Made by a program: the position numbers and the translations under genes. From Synechococcus sp. AG-670-B23 (lineage in GTDB: Bacteria; Cyanobacteriota; Cyanobacteriia; PCC-6307; Cyanobiaceae), in NCBI GenBank assembly GCA_003209165.1, contig QCSL01000005.1:1-64000 (forward strand): a stretch of DNA of 64,000 bases. The letters run 5' to 3'. Under the pieces are notes generated by a model. The model ran no database searches and was not told the DNA's origin. It saw only the letters and a list, made by a program, of their open reading frames with translations. Numbering within the stretch: the stretch's first letter is position 1; each line of letters starts with the position of its first letter. Positions 17,757 through 27,118 of the stretch are shown in pieces.

Positions 17757-19728
17757 GCTGTGCTGCGGCTTCGCTGCTGCAGGCCAGCATCAGGGGGCCA
17801 CAGGTCTGCGGGTCCACCAGTAACTCCAGTAGAGCCTCGGAGGGTTGTTCTTTCAGCTGAACTGGACCCTCCAGCCACTGCCAGGCTGTCCGGTTGGAGG
17901 GGGCCAGGCTGCTGAAGACGCCGCGATCGAACAGGTCAAGCGCGCCGGTGTAGGCAGGGATGGCAGGTCCGTCCAGTTCGACCGTGAGTCCTGGGCTGTC
18001 ATGGAGCATCTCGCCCAGATGCCCGAGTAAGCCGAAACCGGTGATGTCGGTGCAGGCGTGAATGCCTTCCCGGATCGGCTCGATCTGCTCAAGCAGCGTG
18101 TGCTGGCTGCAGGTCATGGTTCGCAGCGCAGCATCAAGATCAGCAGCTTTGCTGGCGCCACTCATGGCTCCTGCAAACAGCACCCCGGTGCCAAGGGGGC
18201 GACTGATCAGCAGGGCATCACCGGGTCGCAGGCCTGATTTCAGCCAGGGCGATTGGTCGCTTCTGCCGTTCACCGTTAGGGTAATCTGTATCCCGAGACT
18301 TGCCGGTACCGGTGAGGCGCTCCGGGATTCCATCGTGTGTCCGCCGATCAGCTCGGCGCTCTGTTCGTCCAGCACCAAGCGGATGCCGGCCAGGGTCTGC
18401 ACCAGCAGCTCCTGCTGCTCGTTGGCCGAGACCATCGGCAGCGTGATCGTTGCCATGGCGCTGGAAACGGCAGCCCCGCAGGCCCAGAGATCCGAGCAGG
18501 CATGGAGGGCCGTCAGGCGGCCGTTGAGCCAGGGGTCACTCACCAGGGCCGGAAAGCCATCCATGCTTTGCAGCAGCTCTTCGCTCCCAGGGAGATGGGC
18601 GGCGTCTTCAGGTTGTCCCCCCAGTCCCACCCGCTCTAGAGCTGCGGCCAGGGGTTGGGCCGGCAACTTGGCTGCGCAACCCCGGCAGGCCATCGGAGCT
18701 GGATCGGCCATCGCAGCCGGCCGCTGAAACCCAGCCATGAAGGCGCGATCGATGCGTTGCTTCAGGCGCCATAGCAGGGGGGATGGGCCCAGCAGCCAGC
18801 TGCCCCAACGCGCCCAAGCAGCATCCTGATGGGTCCCAATCAGTTGCAGAGCCTCACGCTGGGGATGCCAAGGCCGCAGTGGTTGGCCTTGGCAAGCCGC
18901 TTCTAAGTTCTTGGCTAAGGGGCGCCCAGCTCGTACTGCCCACACCCCAGATGCCGGCCGGGGTTCTTCGCTGATCACGGCACAGTCTCCGCTGGCGAAC
19001 AGGGACGGATGCCCTTCCACCCTCAGGCAGCGATCGGTGCGGATTCGGCCATCGGAATTCAGCGGTAGACCGGTCGTCGCCAGCCAAGCGGGACCCTGGC
19101 TTCCAGTGCAGAGCATGCTGGGTCCGCGGTGGTCGCTGCCGTCGTCGATCAAGGTGATGCGGGCCTGTTGCAGCACCTGTTTGAGGGCTGGATCCAGCTG
19201 TCCGCTGCGCTGTTGCAGTTGCAGCGCTCGCCGCGGCCAGCGGCGGCGTAGCGCCAGAACAACTTCCAGGCCGGCAGCTCCCGCTCCGATCATCCGCAGT
19301 GGCTGGGGATCGTTTGGGTCTTCGTTCTCGAGAAAGGCGAGCGAGGCCTCCAATGGCTTGATGGGAATTCCAGTGGCACTCGGTCTGCTGACAGCCCCCA
19401 CGTCCAGGCTAAGGCAATCGAAGTGGAGTTCAGGCCGATCGCGCAGCCTCAGACATTTGTCCTGAGGGTTTAATCCGATGATTTCCGCTTCCACGAAGGC
19501 CACCCCGGCCTGGTCACAGAGCTGGCGCAGGTCGATGGCGAGCTCGTCGCGCTGATAGAGGCCGGCGATAAACCCCGGCGCCATGCCGGAATACAGGGCT
19601 GTACTGCCGCGGTTCACCAGCACGATGCTCTGCTTTGGCCGCTGCTCTGAATTCATGGCCCAGCGTTTCAGCACGAGCGCATGGCTGTGCCCTCCGCCGG
19701 CCAAGACCAGCAGGCCACCTCTGCTCAT
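17701..19728 (-). CDS. selD: Pyridine nucleotide-disulfide oxidoreductase fused to selenide water dikinase
   Basis: A 675-residue fusion. Residues 1 to ~330 form an FAD/NAD-dependent oxidoreductase related to NDH-2-like proteins (LVLAGGGHSHALVL at the N-terminus for FAD; a second dinucleotide motif near GAGAAGLEVVLAL). Residues ~340-675 form SelD, which makes selenophosphate from selenide and ATP. The SelD catalytic loop is CRGCAAK: the essential Cys (~351) and Lys (~354) are kept and the second Cys of bacterial GCGCK is Ala. Such fusions are known in cyanobacteria. Its start overlaps the galE stop (ATGA). Its 3' end overlaps the restored frame of the convergent membrane transferase by 56 nt. 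Confidence 0.9.
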   Translation of the reverse strand: MSRGGLLVLAGGGHSHALVLKRWAMNSEQRPKQSIVLVNRGSTALYSGMAPGFIAGLYQRDELAIDLRQLCDQAGVAFVEAEIIGLNPQDKCLRLRDRPELHFDCLSLDVGAVSRPSATGIPIKPLEASLAFLENEDPNDPQPLRMIGAGAAGLEVVLALRRRWPRRALQLQQRSGQLDPALKQVLQQARITLIDDGSDHRGPSMLCTGSQGPAWLATTGLPLNSDGRIRTDRCLRVEGHPSLFASGDCAVISEEPRPASGVWAVRAGRPLAKNLEAACQGQPLRPWHPQREALQLIGTHQDAAWARWGSWLLGPSPLLWRLKQRIDRAFMAGFQRPAAMADPAPMACRGCAAKLPAQPLAAALERVGLGGQPEDAAHLPGSEELLQSMDGFPALVSDPWLNGRLTALHACSDLWACGAAVSSAMATITLPMVSANEQQELLVQTLAGIRLVLDEQSAELIGGHTMESRSASPVPASLGIQITLTVNGRSDQSPWLKSGLRPGDALLISRPLGTGVLFAGAMSGASKAADLDAALRTMTCSQHTLLEQIEPIREGIHACTDITGFGLLGHLGEMLHDSPGLTVELDGPAIPAYTGALDLFDRGVFSSLAPSNRTAWQWLEGPVQLKEQPSEALLELLVDPQTCGPLMLACSSEAAAQLTQSGPWIQIGNAAAAHG

Positions 19729-20759
19729 GTGGAGCCTCGGTATCCGGATGGATTGGCCTGCTGCCAGGTCCAGCCATCACGGCACATCTCTTCCAGGCTT
19801 CGGCGGGCGCGCCAGCCCAGCACGGTTTGTGCGGTCTCTGGGCAGGCCTCCAGGCGGGGCACATCGCCGGGTCGACGATCCACGATCTCGTAGGGGATGG
19901 CCAATCCTGTGACCTGTTCGAAGCCATGCACCACGTCCAGAACGCTGAGTCCACGGCCTGTCCCGATGTTCAGCGTCAAGGGATCAGACGCTTGCTGCGC
20001 GAACAAATGGTCAAGCGCCGTGCCATGGGCTTCGGCCAGATCCATCACGTGCAGGTAATCACGGATGCCGGTGCCATCCGGTGTGGGGTAGTCCTGGCCG
20101 AAGATGCGCAAGCGCTCTCGACGCCCTGCTGCCACCTGGGTGATGAAGGGGAACAGGTTGTTGGGAATTCCCAGCGGGTCTTCACCGATTCGTCCGCTGG
20201 GGTGTGCACCGACGGGATTGAAGTAGCGCAGGCAGGCCAACTGCCAGGATCCCGAGTGGCAGAGGGCCGCAAGCATCTGTTCCACCGCCACTTTGGTTTG
20301 GGCATAGGGGTGCACCGGTGCCGTTGGCATGTCTTCATGTAGCGGGAACGTTTCGGGTTCTCCGTAGGCTGTAGAGGTACTGCTGAATACCAGGGTTCGG
20401 CAGCCGTGACGCTCCATGGCTGCCGCCAGAACGCGGCTGCCATTCACATTCACATCCCAGTAAAGGAGTGGGTTGGCGACCGATTCCCCAACGGCTTTCA
20501 GTCCGGCGAAATGAATCACGCCATCCACGGTTCCGCCTGCACTGAAGGCCTGATCCACAGCGCTGGGGTCGCGCACGTCTCCCTCCACCAGAGTCAGCTT
20601 GTCTGAACCCGACAGTTCCTGCACCCGCTTCAGAGCTTCGGGACTGCTGTTGTCGAAATTGTCCAGCACCACAAGCTCATGACCCTGCTCCAGCAGCACA
20701 AGGCAGGTGTGACTCCCAATGAAGCCGGCACCGCCGGTAATGAGGACTCGCCGGCCCAT
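19725..20759 (-). CDS. galE: UDP-glucose 4-epimerase
   Basis: A short-chain dehydrogenase/epimerase that interconverts UDP-glucose and UDP-galactose. The 344-residue protein starts at ATG 20759; an in-frame extension to 20945 is ruled out because it runs under the divergent PPIase gene. The NAD-binding GGAGFIGSH is at residues ~8-16, FSSTSTAYGEP carries the catalytic Ser/Thr, and YAQTKVAVEQM holds the YxxxK pair. The ending WQQANPSGY is typical of GalE. It is the first gene of a galE-selD pair. A 17-bp palindrome sits 21 nt upstream of its start. Confidence 0.93.
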   Translation of the reverse strand: MGRRVLITGGAGFIGSHTCLVLLEQGHELVVLDNFDNSSPEALKRVQELSGSDKLTLVEGDVRDPSAVDQAFSAGGTVDGVIHFAGLKAVGESVANPLLYWDVNVNGSRVLAAAMERHGCRTLVFSSTSTAYGEPETFPLHEDMPTAPVHPYAQTKVAVEQMLAALCHSGSWQLACLRYFNPVGAHPSGRIGEDPLGIPNNLFPFITQVAAGRRERLRIFGQDYPTPDGTGIRDYLHVMDLAEAHGTALDHLFAQQASDPLTLNIGTGRGLSVLDVVHGFEQVTGLAIPYEIVDRRPGDVPRLEACPETAQTVLGWRARRSLEEMCRDGWTWQQANPSGYRGST

Positions 20760-20779
20760 GTTTTCAACCGTTTTGATCT

Positions 20780-20796
20780 GCTGATTCTGAATCAGC
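20780..20796. promoter_or_regulatory. Perfect odd palindrome in the galE / secretion-operon divergent promoter region
   Basis: GCTGATTC (20780-20787), a central T, and GAATCAGC (20789-20796) form an uninterrupted 17-bp dyad in the 100-bp gap between galE and the PPIase-ABC-HlyD operon. It has the size of a dimeric repressor or activator half-site pair. A dyad with 8-bp arms can occur about once by chance in 64 kb for a given loop size, so position is the main argument. Confidence 0.35.
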
Positions 20797-20859
20797 TTGA
20801 TTGCAGAAGGCTGACGCCCTAAGCGATTCAACTTAGTTTTCGCCCATTGCACTGGGCTT

Positions 20860-21645
20860 GTGGATCGCGGAACCGTGGTTCCAGAGTTGCAGCGAGCGAT
20901 CGATGCAGAGGGTCGGGCCCTACTCCAGCGCTTCAACCTGCTCAAGCCGTTGGTGGAGCGGATGGTGACTAGCGAGGCGATCGCTCAGGTTGCGGTCTCC
21001 GAAGAGCAGCTGGAGCAGGCACGGCTCGTTTTACTCCAGCTGCGTGGCTTTGATGGCATTGATCAGTGGGCGGAGCTGCTTGAGCAGCTGGCGCGCAGTG
21101 AGCAGCAGGTGCTGGAGGGTCTTCGCCACGGCATCCGTCGACGCAGCTTGATGCGTGAGCGTTTCGCGGCCAAGGCTGAAGCCCGCTTTCTGGAACGCAA
21201 GAACGAACTGGATCAGGTGGTGTACAGCCTGCTTCGCCTCGAGAACAGCTTTCTAGCGCGAGAGCTCTACCTGCAGATCGAATCCGGTGAATCCAACTTC
21301 GCCGATTTGGCCAAGCGCTACGCCGAGGGACCGGAACGCAACACCAACGGAATCGTTGGCCCCGTCTCTCTCACCCAGGCACATCCGACCTTGGTCGAGA
21401 AATTACGAGTCGCTCAACCAGGCGTACTGCTGGAACCTTTCCGCATCTCGGACTGGTGGCTGGTGGTGCGGTTGGAACGTTATGAGCCGGCGACGTTCAC
21501 CGATGAGGTCTCCGACCAAATGTGCCGGGAAATGTTCGACGCCTGGATCGATGAGGAAACCGCTACCAACATGAGCGAGCTGGAGTCCGAGACAACAGAA
21601 CAGGCACCCACAAGCGGTTTCAGTGATTTCAGCATCTCCCGATGA
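20860..21645 (+). CDS. Parvulin-type peptidyl-prolyl isomerase (PpiC-like), secretion-linked
   Basis: A 261-residue protein with a helical N-terminal ~130 residues (heptad-like Glu/Leu/Gln pattern) and a parvulin/rotamase fold at about 130-230. It shows LQIESGESNFADLAKRYAEG, then NTNGIVGPVSL and a WWLVVRLERYEPA end, all characteristic of PpiC/SurA domains. No signal peptide is visible, so it probably acts in the cytoplasm. It starts at GTG 20860 and overlaps the ABC exporter in ATGA, so it likely keeps or helps fold the export substrate of the type I system. The substrate is not encoded here. Confidence 0.8.
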   Translation: MDRGTVVPELQRAIDAEGRALLQRFNLLKPLVERMVTSEAIAQVAVSEEQLEQARLVLLQLRGFDGIDQWAELLEQLARSEQQVLEGLRHGIRRRSLMRERFAAKAEARFLERKNELDQVVYSLLRLENSFLARELYLQIESGESNFADLAKRYAEGPERNTNGIVGPVSLTQAHPTLVEKLRVAQPGVLLEPFRISDWWLVVRLERYEPATFTDEVSDQMCREMFDAWIDEETATNMSELESETTEQAPTSGFSDFSISR

Positions 21646-24569
21646 CCCAGTCATCGTCTTTCCCGTTGCTGGAGCATCCGGCGTTCCGCGGCTTGTCCGA
21701 TGCCTCGGCTTCCACCTTGGAGCGCGAATGCAATGTGCTCCGGTTCGAGCTTGGGGGCCAGTTGTGTGATCCCAAAGACATCCCTGCCCGGATTCTGTTC
21801 ATCCTCCAAGGCCAGGCGAGGCTTGTCGGCCGTCACAACGGACGTCTCACCACGGTGGGCAAGTTCGGCCCAGGAAATGTTATCGGAGCTGCCAGTCTCC
21901 TTAGCGGTGCTCCCTGCGAGAACGTGATCGCCGCCGAGGAGTTGATTGCCTGTGCCATTTCGGATGAACTGTGCCGCGATCTTTATTCCCTAGAGAACTC
22001 ATTCCGTCACTGGTGTGACCAACAGCTTTGGCCCCAGGAGCTGCTCAAGTTGCTGGAGGCTTTGGAGCAGAACACTCCTGAAGCAAAAAGCTCCGCCCTT
22101 GAAAAGCTTGAGGATGCTCTGGAAACCGCGGAGCGTTGTTCCCCTGATCCAGCTGCGGTGGATGCGGCCCTGGCTGCCGGCAAGTGCCTCTATGTCACAA
22201 GTGCCTGGGGCGACCTGACCGTTGGTCAGCCGGTTCGCTCATCCGTAGATCTTCCGGCTTGCGAGCCGTTTTCGCTGCGGTTGGTGTCTCTGCCCGCCTC
22301 CGGTTTGTTTGATGAAGCCGGTGTGGCCCAGGAAGACAGCGGTTCGCTTGTCTCCTCTGCGTTCATTCAGGACGCAGAGGTGCTGCCTCCCGTCAGCAGC
22401 TTCAGTCCCGAGCGAAATGTTGTTGCCAGCCTGCGCTTGATCCAGGGAAATGGTCCTCTCAAGGAAACCCTGGCCTGCTTCCAGATGCTGGCGCAGTTGA
22501 TGAAGCTGCCTTTCCGCCGTGATGCGATCGAGAAAGTCCTGCAGGACAACCTCCGCCGAGGTCTCACACCCAATCTCCAGCTCTGTGGTCAGCTGGCAGC
22601 AAGTCTTGGCCTCCACGTGATGGCGTCATGGGTGCCGGCTCGTGCCGGCACCAGGCTGCAGGTGCCGTCAATGCTTTCTTGGAAGGGGGGATTCGCGCTG
22701 GTAATCGCTAGCAGTGAGCGTGGGCTGAAGTTGGCTTCGCCCAAGCAGGGCGTGGTGACTTTGGCGCCGGATGATTTGGCTGAGCAGTTTCCCGAAGGGA
22801 TCGAAGTGTTGTTGATGGAACGGTCCAACAGCAGCCCTGATCAGAAGTTCGGTCCCAGTTGGTTCTGGCCTGCTCTGAAGCGCTACCGCGGCGTGTTGAT
22901 TCAGGTGCTGGCTGCAAGTTTTGTGGTTCAGCTGTTCACTCTTGCCAACCCCTTACTGATCCAGGTGATCATCGACAAGGTGATCAGCCAGCGCAGCCTC
23001 GACACCCTGCAGGTGCTTGGAATTGCCCTTGTGGTTGTCACGATCCTGGAAGGGGTACTCGGCAGCCTCAAGACCTTCCTGTTTGCTGAAACCACCAACC
23101 GGATCGATCAGCGCCTCGGGGCTGAGGTGATCGACCACCTGTTGCGTCTCCCCCTCGGCTATTTCGACCGTCGCCAGGTGGGCGAACTGGGAACCCGGGT
23201 GGCCGAACTGGAGAAGATCCGCAACTTCCTGACGGGTCAGGCCCTCAACACGATCTTGGATGCTGCCTTTTCCGTGATCTACATCGCGGTAATGCTGATT
23301 TACAGCTGGCTGCTCACCTTGATTGCCCTTTCCGTTCTTCCGATCCAGATCGGTTTGACAGTACTGGGGGCTCCCCTTTTCCGCCGTCAGTTTCGTGCTG
23401 CTGCCGAAGAAAACGCCAAGACCCAGAGCCATCTAGTGGAGGTGCTCACCGGCATCCAGACAGTGAAGGCTCAGAACGTGGAGATGGTCAGCCGCTTGCG
23501 CTGGCAGGGGTTCTACTCCCAATACATCTCCCGCACGTTTGAGAAAACGATCACCGGCACGGCCCTGAATCAGACCAGTCAGGTGTTGCAGAAGATCTCT
23601 CAGCTCATGGTGCTCTGGATCGGTGCCACCATGGTCCTGGATGGTGATCTGAGCCTCGGTCAGCTGATCGCTTTCAGGATCATCTCCGGTTATGTCACCC
23701 AGCCCCTGCTGCGTCTCTCCACGATCTGGCAGAACATTCAGGAATTGCGCGTCAGCTTTGAACGGCTTGCGGACGTAATCGATACGACAGAGGAATCCGA
23801 TGAAATCGATAAGTCGAAGGTAATGCTGCCGCCGCTCGAGGGAGGTGTGCGGTTTGAAAATCTCTCGTTCAGCTTCCGTCTCGGCCAGCCTCAGGTACTG
23901 AAGGAGGTGAATCTCGAGGTTCCCGCCGGCACCTTTGTCGGCATCGTCGGCCAAAGCGGTAGTGGCAAGAGCACGTTGATGAAACTTCTGTCACGGCTCT
24001 ATGAGCCCGGGGAAGGCAGGATCTTGATCGATGGCTACGACATCGGAAAGGTCGAGCTCTATTCCCTCCGCCGTCAGATCGGCATCGTTCCTCAGGATCC
24101 CCTGCTCTTCAGCGGAACCGTGAGCGACAACATCGCCCTCACCAACCCTGATGCCTCCAGTGAGGAGATCGTGCGGGCTGCACGTCTCGCCAACGCCCAT
24201 GACTTCATCATGGATCTTCCCAGTGGCTACAGCACCCCTGTGGGTGAACGGGGCGCTGCCCTCAGCGGAGGGCAGCGACAGCGGGTTGCCATCGCCCGCA
24301 CCCTGCTGAGCAACCCCAAGCTGCTGATGATGGACGAGGCCACCAGCGCTCTCGACTACGAAACCGAAGGAAAGGTCTGCGACAACCTTCTGGGCAACCT
24401 CAACGACCGCACCGTCTTCTTCATCACCCACCGTCTGACGACGATCCGTCAGGCAGACATGATCGTGATGCTTCACGAGGGAGCAGTTGTTGAAGTCGGC
24501 ACGCACGATGAGCTCATGGCCCAGCGCGGTCGCTACTACGCCCTTTACCGCCAGCAGGAGAGTTCCTGA
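21642..24569 (+). CDS. Type I secretion ABC exporter with N-terminal cyclic-nucleotide-binding-like domain
   Basis: A 975-residue HlyB-class exporter. Residues ~15-115 resemble a CRP/cNMP-binding beta barrel (LLEHPAFRGLS opening and a GNVIGAASLL turn). Residues ~255-390 look like a C39 peptidase-like domain; I do not see a clear catalytic Cys at the usual place, so it may be a substrate-docking form. The membrane domain spans ~405-690. The nucleotide-binding domain has Walker A GQSGSGKS (~769-776), signature LSGGQRQR (~873) and Walker B LLMMDEA (~893). It couples to the PPIase by ATGA and to HlyD by TGATG. Together with an outer-membrane TolC encoded elsewhere it would export a large protein across both membranes. 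Confidence 0.92.
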   Translation: MTQSSSFPLLEHPAFRGLSDASASTLERECNVLRFELGGQLCDPKDIPARILFILQGQARLVGRHNGRLTTVGKFGPGNVIGAASLLSGAPCENVIAAEELIACAISDELCRDLYSLENSFRHWCDQQLWPQELLKLLEALEQNTPEAKSSALEKLEDALETAERCSPDPAAVDAALAAGKCLYVTSAWGDLTVGQPVRSSVDLPACEPFSLRLVSLPASGLFDEAGVAQEDSGSLVSSAFIQDAEVLPPVSSFSPERNVVASLRLIQGNGPLKETLACFQMLAQLMKLPFRRDAIEKVLQDNLRRGLTPNLQLCGQLAASLGLHVMASWVPARAGTRLQVPSMLSWKGGFALVIASSERGLKLASPKQGVVTLAPDDLAEQFPEGIEVLLMERSNSSPDQKFGPSWFWPALKRYRGVLIQVLAASFVVQLFTLANPLLIQVIIDKVISQRSLDTLQVLGIALVVVTILEGVLGSLKTFLFAETTNRIDQRLGAEVIDHLLRLPLGYFDRRQVGELGTRVAELEKIRNFLTGQALNTILDAAFSVIYIAVMLIYSWLLTLIALSVLPIQIGLTVLGAPLFRRQFRAAAEENAKTQSHLVEVLTGIQTVKAQNVEMVSRLRWQGFYSQYISRTFEKTITGTALNQTSQVLQKISQLMVLWIGATMVLDGDLSLGQLIAFRIISGYVTQPLLRLSTIWQNIQELRVSFERLADVIDTTEESDEIDKSKVMLPPLEGGVRFENLSFSFRLGQPQVLKEVNLEVPAGTFVGIVGQSGSGKSTLMKLLSRLYEPGEGRILIDGYDIGKVELYSLRRQIGIVPQDPLLFSGTVSDNIALTNPDASSEEIVRAARLANAHDFIMDLPSGYSTPVGERGAALSGGQRQRVAIARTLLSNPKLLMMDEATSALDYETEGKVCDNLLGNLNDRTVFFITHRLTTIRQADMIVMLHEGAVVEVGTHDELMAQRGRYYALYRQQESS

Positions 24570-25822
24570 TGAAGATCAATCCTCAAAAGGTGAAGACGCT
24601 CCTTAAGCAGAGCTCCAGCAATCTGGTCGCCACATCACGCGACTTCCTGCGCCGCTTCGATCCTGGCGTCATGCAAGACGAAACCGATCTCAGCATCTAC
24701 GACGAGTCGATCCTCCAACAGGGTCGTTTTTGGATGCGCACTGTCACCTGGGCCCTGATATGCAGCAGCATGTTCGGGGTGGCCTGGCTGGCCCTCGCGC
24801 GCACCGAAGAAATTGTGGTTGCTCCTGGTCAGCTGGAGCCGATCGGCTCCGTTCAGGACATTCAGATGCCCGTAGGTGGTGTGGCCGATCAGATTCTCGT
24901 GAAGGAAGGTGATCTGGTGAAGGCTGGCCAGGTGCTGATGCAGTTGGACACCGAATCCAGCGAGGAACACCGCAACAGTCTGGAAAAGACAATCAAGCTC
25001 AAGCGGGAGCAATTGGTTCTGAAGGAGGAGGAAAAACGCAACACCATGCAAATGAACCATGAAGAGGTGCTGATGCTGGAGAACAATCTCGCTCTTCAAG
25101 CTGAAATTCTCGGGCGCTACGAGCAGTTGGAGGCCGCTGGTGCTTTTTCCGAAGTGCAGTACCTCAATCAGCAAAACGTTGTTGCTGAAACTCGCGGAAA
25201 ACTGATGCAGAGCAAGGCGGGGCGGCTGCGTCAGATCGCTTTGCTTGATCAACAGACGGCCCAGTTGAAGGCGGAGCTTGCCGATCTCAATGGGCGCCTG
25301 GTTGAGAGCAGGGTCACCCTTCGCTACCAGCAACTCAAGTCGCCTGTTGATGGTGTGGTCTTTGATCTCAAGCCCACTTCCCGTGGCTTCACCGCCCAAT
25401 CCACCCAGACTGTGATGAAGGTGGTGCCGATGGGTTCGCTCGAAGCCAAAGTGGAGGTGCCCAGCAACAAGATCGGTTTCGTGCAGGTGCCACAGGGTTG
25501 CCCTGAGGATCGCGATCCCTGCATGTCTGCCGATATCAGCATTGACTCTTTCCCCTCCAGTGATTTCGGCGTTCTCAAAGGCAAAGTGACCCGCATCGGT
25601 TCTGACTCCCTGGAGCCTGACCCCCGGGAGCAGCGTCAGGAGCTCAGTTTCCCGGTCACAATTCAGCTGGATGATCAGCAGCTGAAGCTCAAGACTGGGA
25701 CGTCTTTGCCCCTACAGGTGGGCATGAGCCTGAAGGCGAACATCAAGTTGCGCAAGGTGACTTACCTGCAGCTGCTGCTGGGAGAATTCCAGGACAAGGC
25801 GGAATCGCTTCAGCGTCTCTGA
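24569..25822 (+). CDS. HlyD-family membrane fusion protein of the type I secretion system
   Basis: A 417-residue periplasmic adaptor. After a cytoplasmic tail of ~53 residues there is one membrane segment (about 54-76). A lipoyl-like half follows (PVGGVADQILVKEGDLVKAGQVLMQLD), then a long coiled-coil hairpin (~125-250), the second lipoyl half (RYQQLKSPVDGVVFDL) and a beta-barrel region. The ending KANIKLRKVTYLQLLLGEF is typical of family members paired with HlyB. The start overlaps the exporter stop by 1 nt. It bridges the exporter and a TolC-like channel. A pair of Cys near residues 311 and 317 (GCPEDRDPC) could form a disulfide in the periplasm. Confidence 0.93.
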   Translation: MKINPQKVKTLLKQSSSNLVATSRDFLRRFDPGVMQDETDLSIYDESILQQGRFWMRTVTWALICSSMFGVAWLALARTEEIVVAPGQLEPIGSVQDIQMPVGGVADQILVKEGDLVKAGQVLMQLDTESSEEHRNSLEKTIKLKREQLVLKEEEKRNTMQMNHEEVLMLENNLALQAEILGRYEQLEAAGAFSEVQYLNQQNVVAETRGKLMQSKAGRLRQIALLDQQTAQLKAELADLNGRLVESRVTLRYQQLKSPVDGVVFDLKPTSRGFTAQSTQTVMKVVPMGSLEAKVEVPSNKIGFVQVPQGCPEDRDPCMSADISIDSFPSSDFGVLKGKVTRIGSDSLEPDPREQRQELSFPVTIQLDDQQLKLKTGTSLPLQVGMSLKANIKLRKVTYLQLLLGEFQDKAESLQRL

Positions 25823-25826
25823 ATTC

Positions 25827-27077
25827 GTGCGGATCCTATTCGTTCATCAAAACTTTCCAGGGCAGTACCTCCACATCATTCAGCGTCTGGCCCAGCAGGG
25901 GCAGCACCAAATGGTGGCCCTGGGCATCAATCCTCTGGATCAGCGCCGTGGCATGCCAGAGAATATTAACCATTTCCGTTACCGCCTTGATCGCGGCAAC
26001 ACCAAGGGCGTTCACCCCCTGGTGACGGAAACGGAGTCCAAAATCATTCGTGCGGAGGGCTGTGCCCGTGCTTCTGAGCAGCTCAAGGCGAAGGGTTTTA
26101 CTCCTGATTTGATCTGTGCCCATCCCGGCTGGGGCGAACCCCTATTCCTGAAGGCGATCTGGCCCGAGACGCCTCTGCTTTGCTACCAGGAATTCTTCTA
26201 CAACGAGTCCGGTTTCGACTCCAACTTCGATCCTGAATTCCAGGACGATCGCGGTTGGCAGGATCAGGCGAAGCTCACCATGAAGAACGCCTGCTTGCAT
26301 CTGACCCTTGAGCAGGCGGACTGGAATGTCTCCCCAACCCATTTCCAGGCCAGCAGCTTTCCCGAGTACTTTCGACGCAAGATCAGCGTCATCCATGACG
26401 GTGTTGATCTCCAGCAGGCCCGGCCCAATCCATCATCGGCGCCGCTCAAGCTCCCTGACGGAACCGTGCTTGAGAAGGGGCAACCGATCGTCACCTTTGT
26501 GAACCGCTGCTTGGAGCCCTACCGGGGCTGCCACACTTTCATTCGGGCGATTCCTGAACTGCAGCGGCAACACCCTGAAGCGCGGTTGGTGATCGTCGGT
26601 AAGACGAAGGGGGTGAGCTACGGCGCTGCATGTCCTAATGGCGAATGGGGGGACCGTTTTCTGGCGGAGATTGAGGGTCAGTACGACCCGAGCCGGGTGC
26701 ATTTCACGGGGGCATTGCCTTACGGACAATTCATTCCTCTGCTGCAGCTCTCCGCCTGTCACGTTTATCTCACTTATCCCTTTGTGATGAGCTGGAGCTT
26801 GCTTGAGGCGATGGGTTGCGGTTGTGCGGTGGTGGGCTCCGACACGGCTCCGGTGCGGGAGGTCATTCGCGATGGTCACAATGGTGTGTTGGTGGATTTC
26901 TTTTCTCCAACTGATTTGGCCGCGGCGGTGGTGGAGCTGCTCAACGATCCACAGCGCGCTGCGGGGTTTGGCGCAGCGGCACGCCAGACCGTTGAACGCA
27001 GTTATGCCCTGGATGCTTGCGTCACTCGACAACTGGCCTTAATGGACCTGGTGGCCACTCGCAGCATCACGGCCTGA
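25827..27077 (+). CDS. GT4-family glycosyltransferase linked to the secretion operon
   Basis: A 416-residue GT-B enzyme starting at GTG 25827, 4 nt after hlyD. The N-terminus [12 protein letters not shown] and [11 protein letters not shown] belong to a GT4 subgroup often seen next to exported repeat proteins. The donor domain starts near 215 ([19 protein letters not shown]) and ends with [26 protein letters not shown]; the catalytic position that is Glu in E-x7-E reads as FVMSWSLLE, so the first Glu is replaced while the second is kept. Position suggests it glycosylates the exported protein or a surface glycan that anchors it. That is inference. Confidence 0.85.
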   Translation: MRILFVHQNFPGQYLHIIQRLAQQGQHQMVALGINPLDQRRGMPENINHFRYRLDRGNTKGVHPLVTETESKIIRAEGCARASEQLKAKGFTPDLICAHPGWGEPLFLKAIWPETPLLCYQEFFYNESGFDSNFDPEFQDDRGWQDQAKLTMKNACLHLTLEQADWNVSPTHFQASSFPEYFRRKISVIHDGVDLQQARPNPSSAPLKLPDGTVLEKGQPIVTFVNRCLEPYRGCHTFIRAIPELQRQHPEARLVIVGKTKGVSYGAACPNGEWGDRFLAEIEGQYDPSRVHFTGALPYGQFIPLLQLSACHVYLTYPFVMSWSLLEAMGCGCAVVGSDTAPVREVIRDGHNGVLVDFFSPTDLAAAVVELLNDPQRAAGFGAAARQTVERSYALDACVTRQLALMDLVATRSITA

Positions 27078-27118
27078 GGTCACCCGGCAGACTGAGCCGC
27101 TGTACCCGCATCCCGCAC

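Noticed and set aside
24635-25399. 254-codon minus-strand frame
   Set aside because: Shadow of hlyD, whose membrane segment and lipoyl halves are unmistakable.
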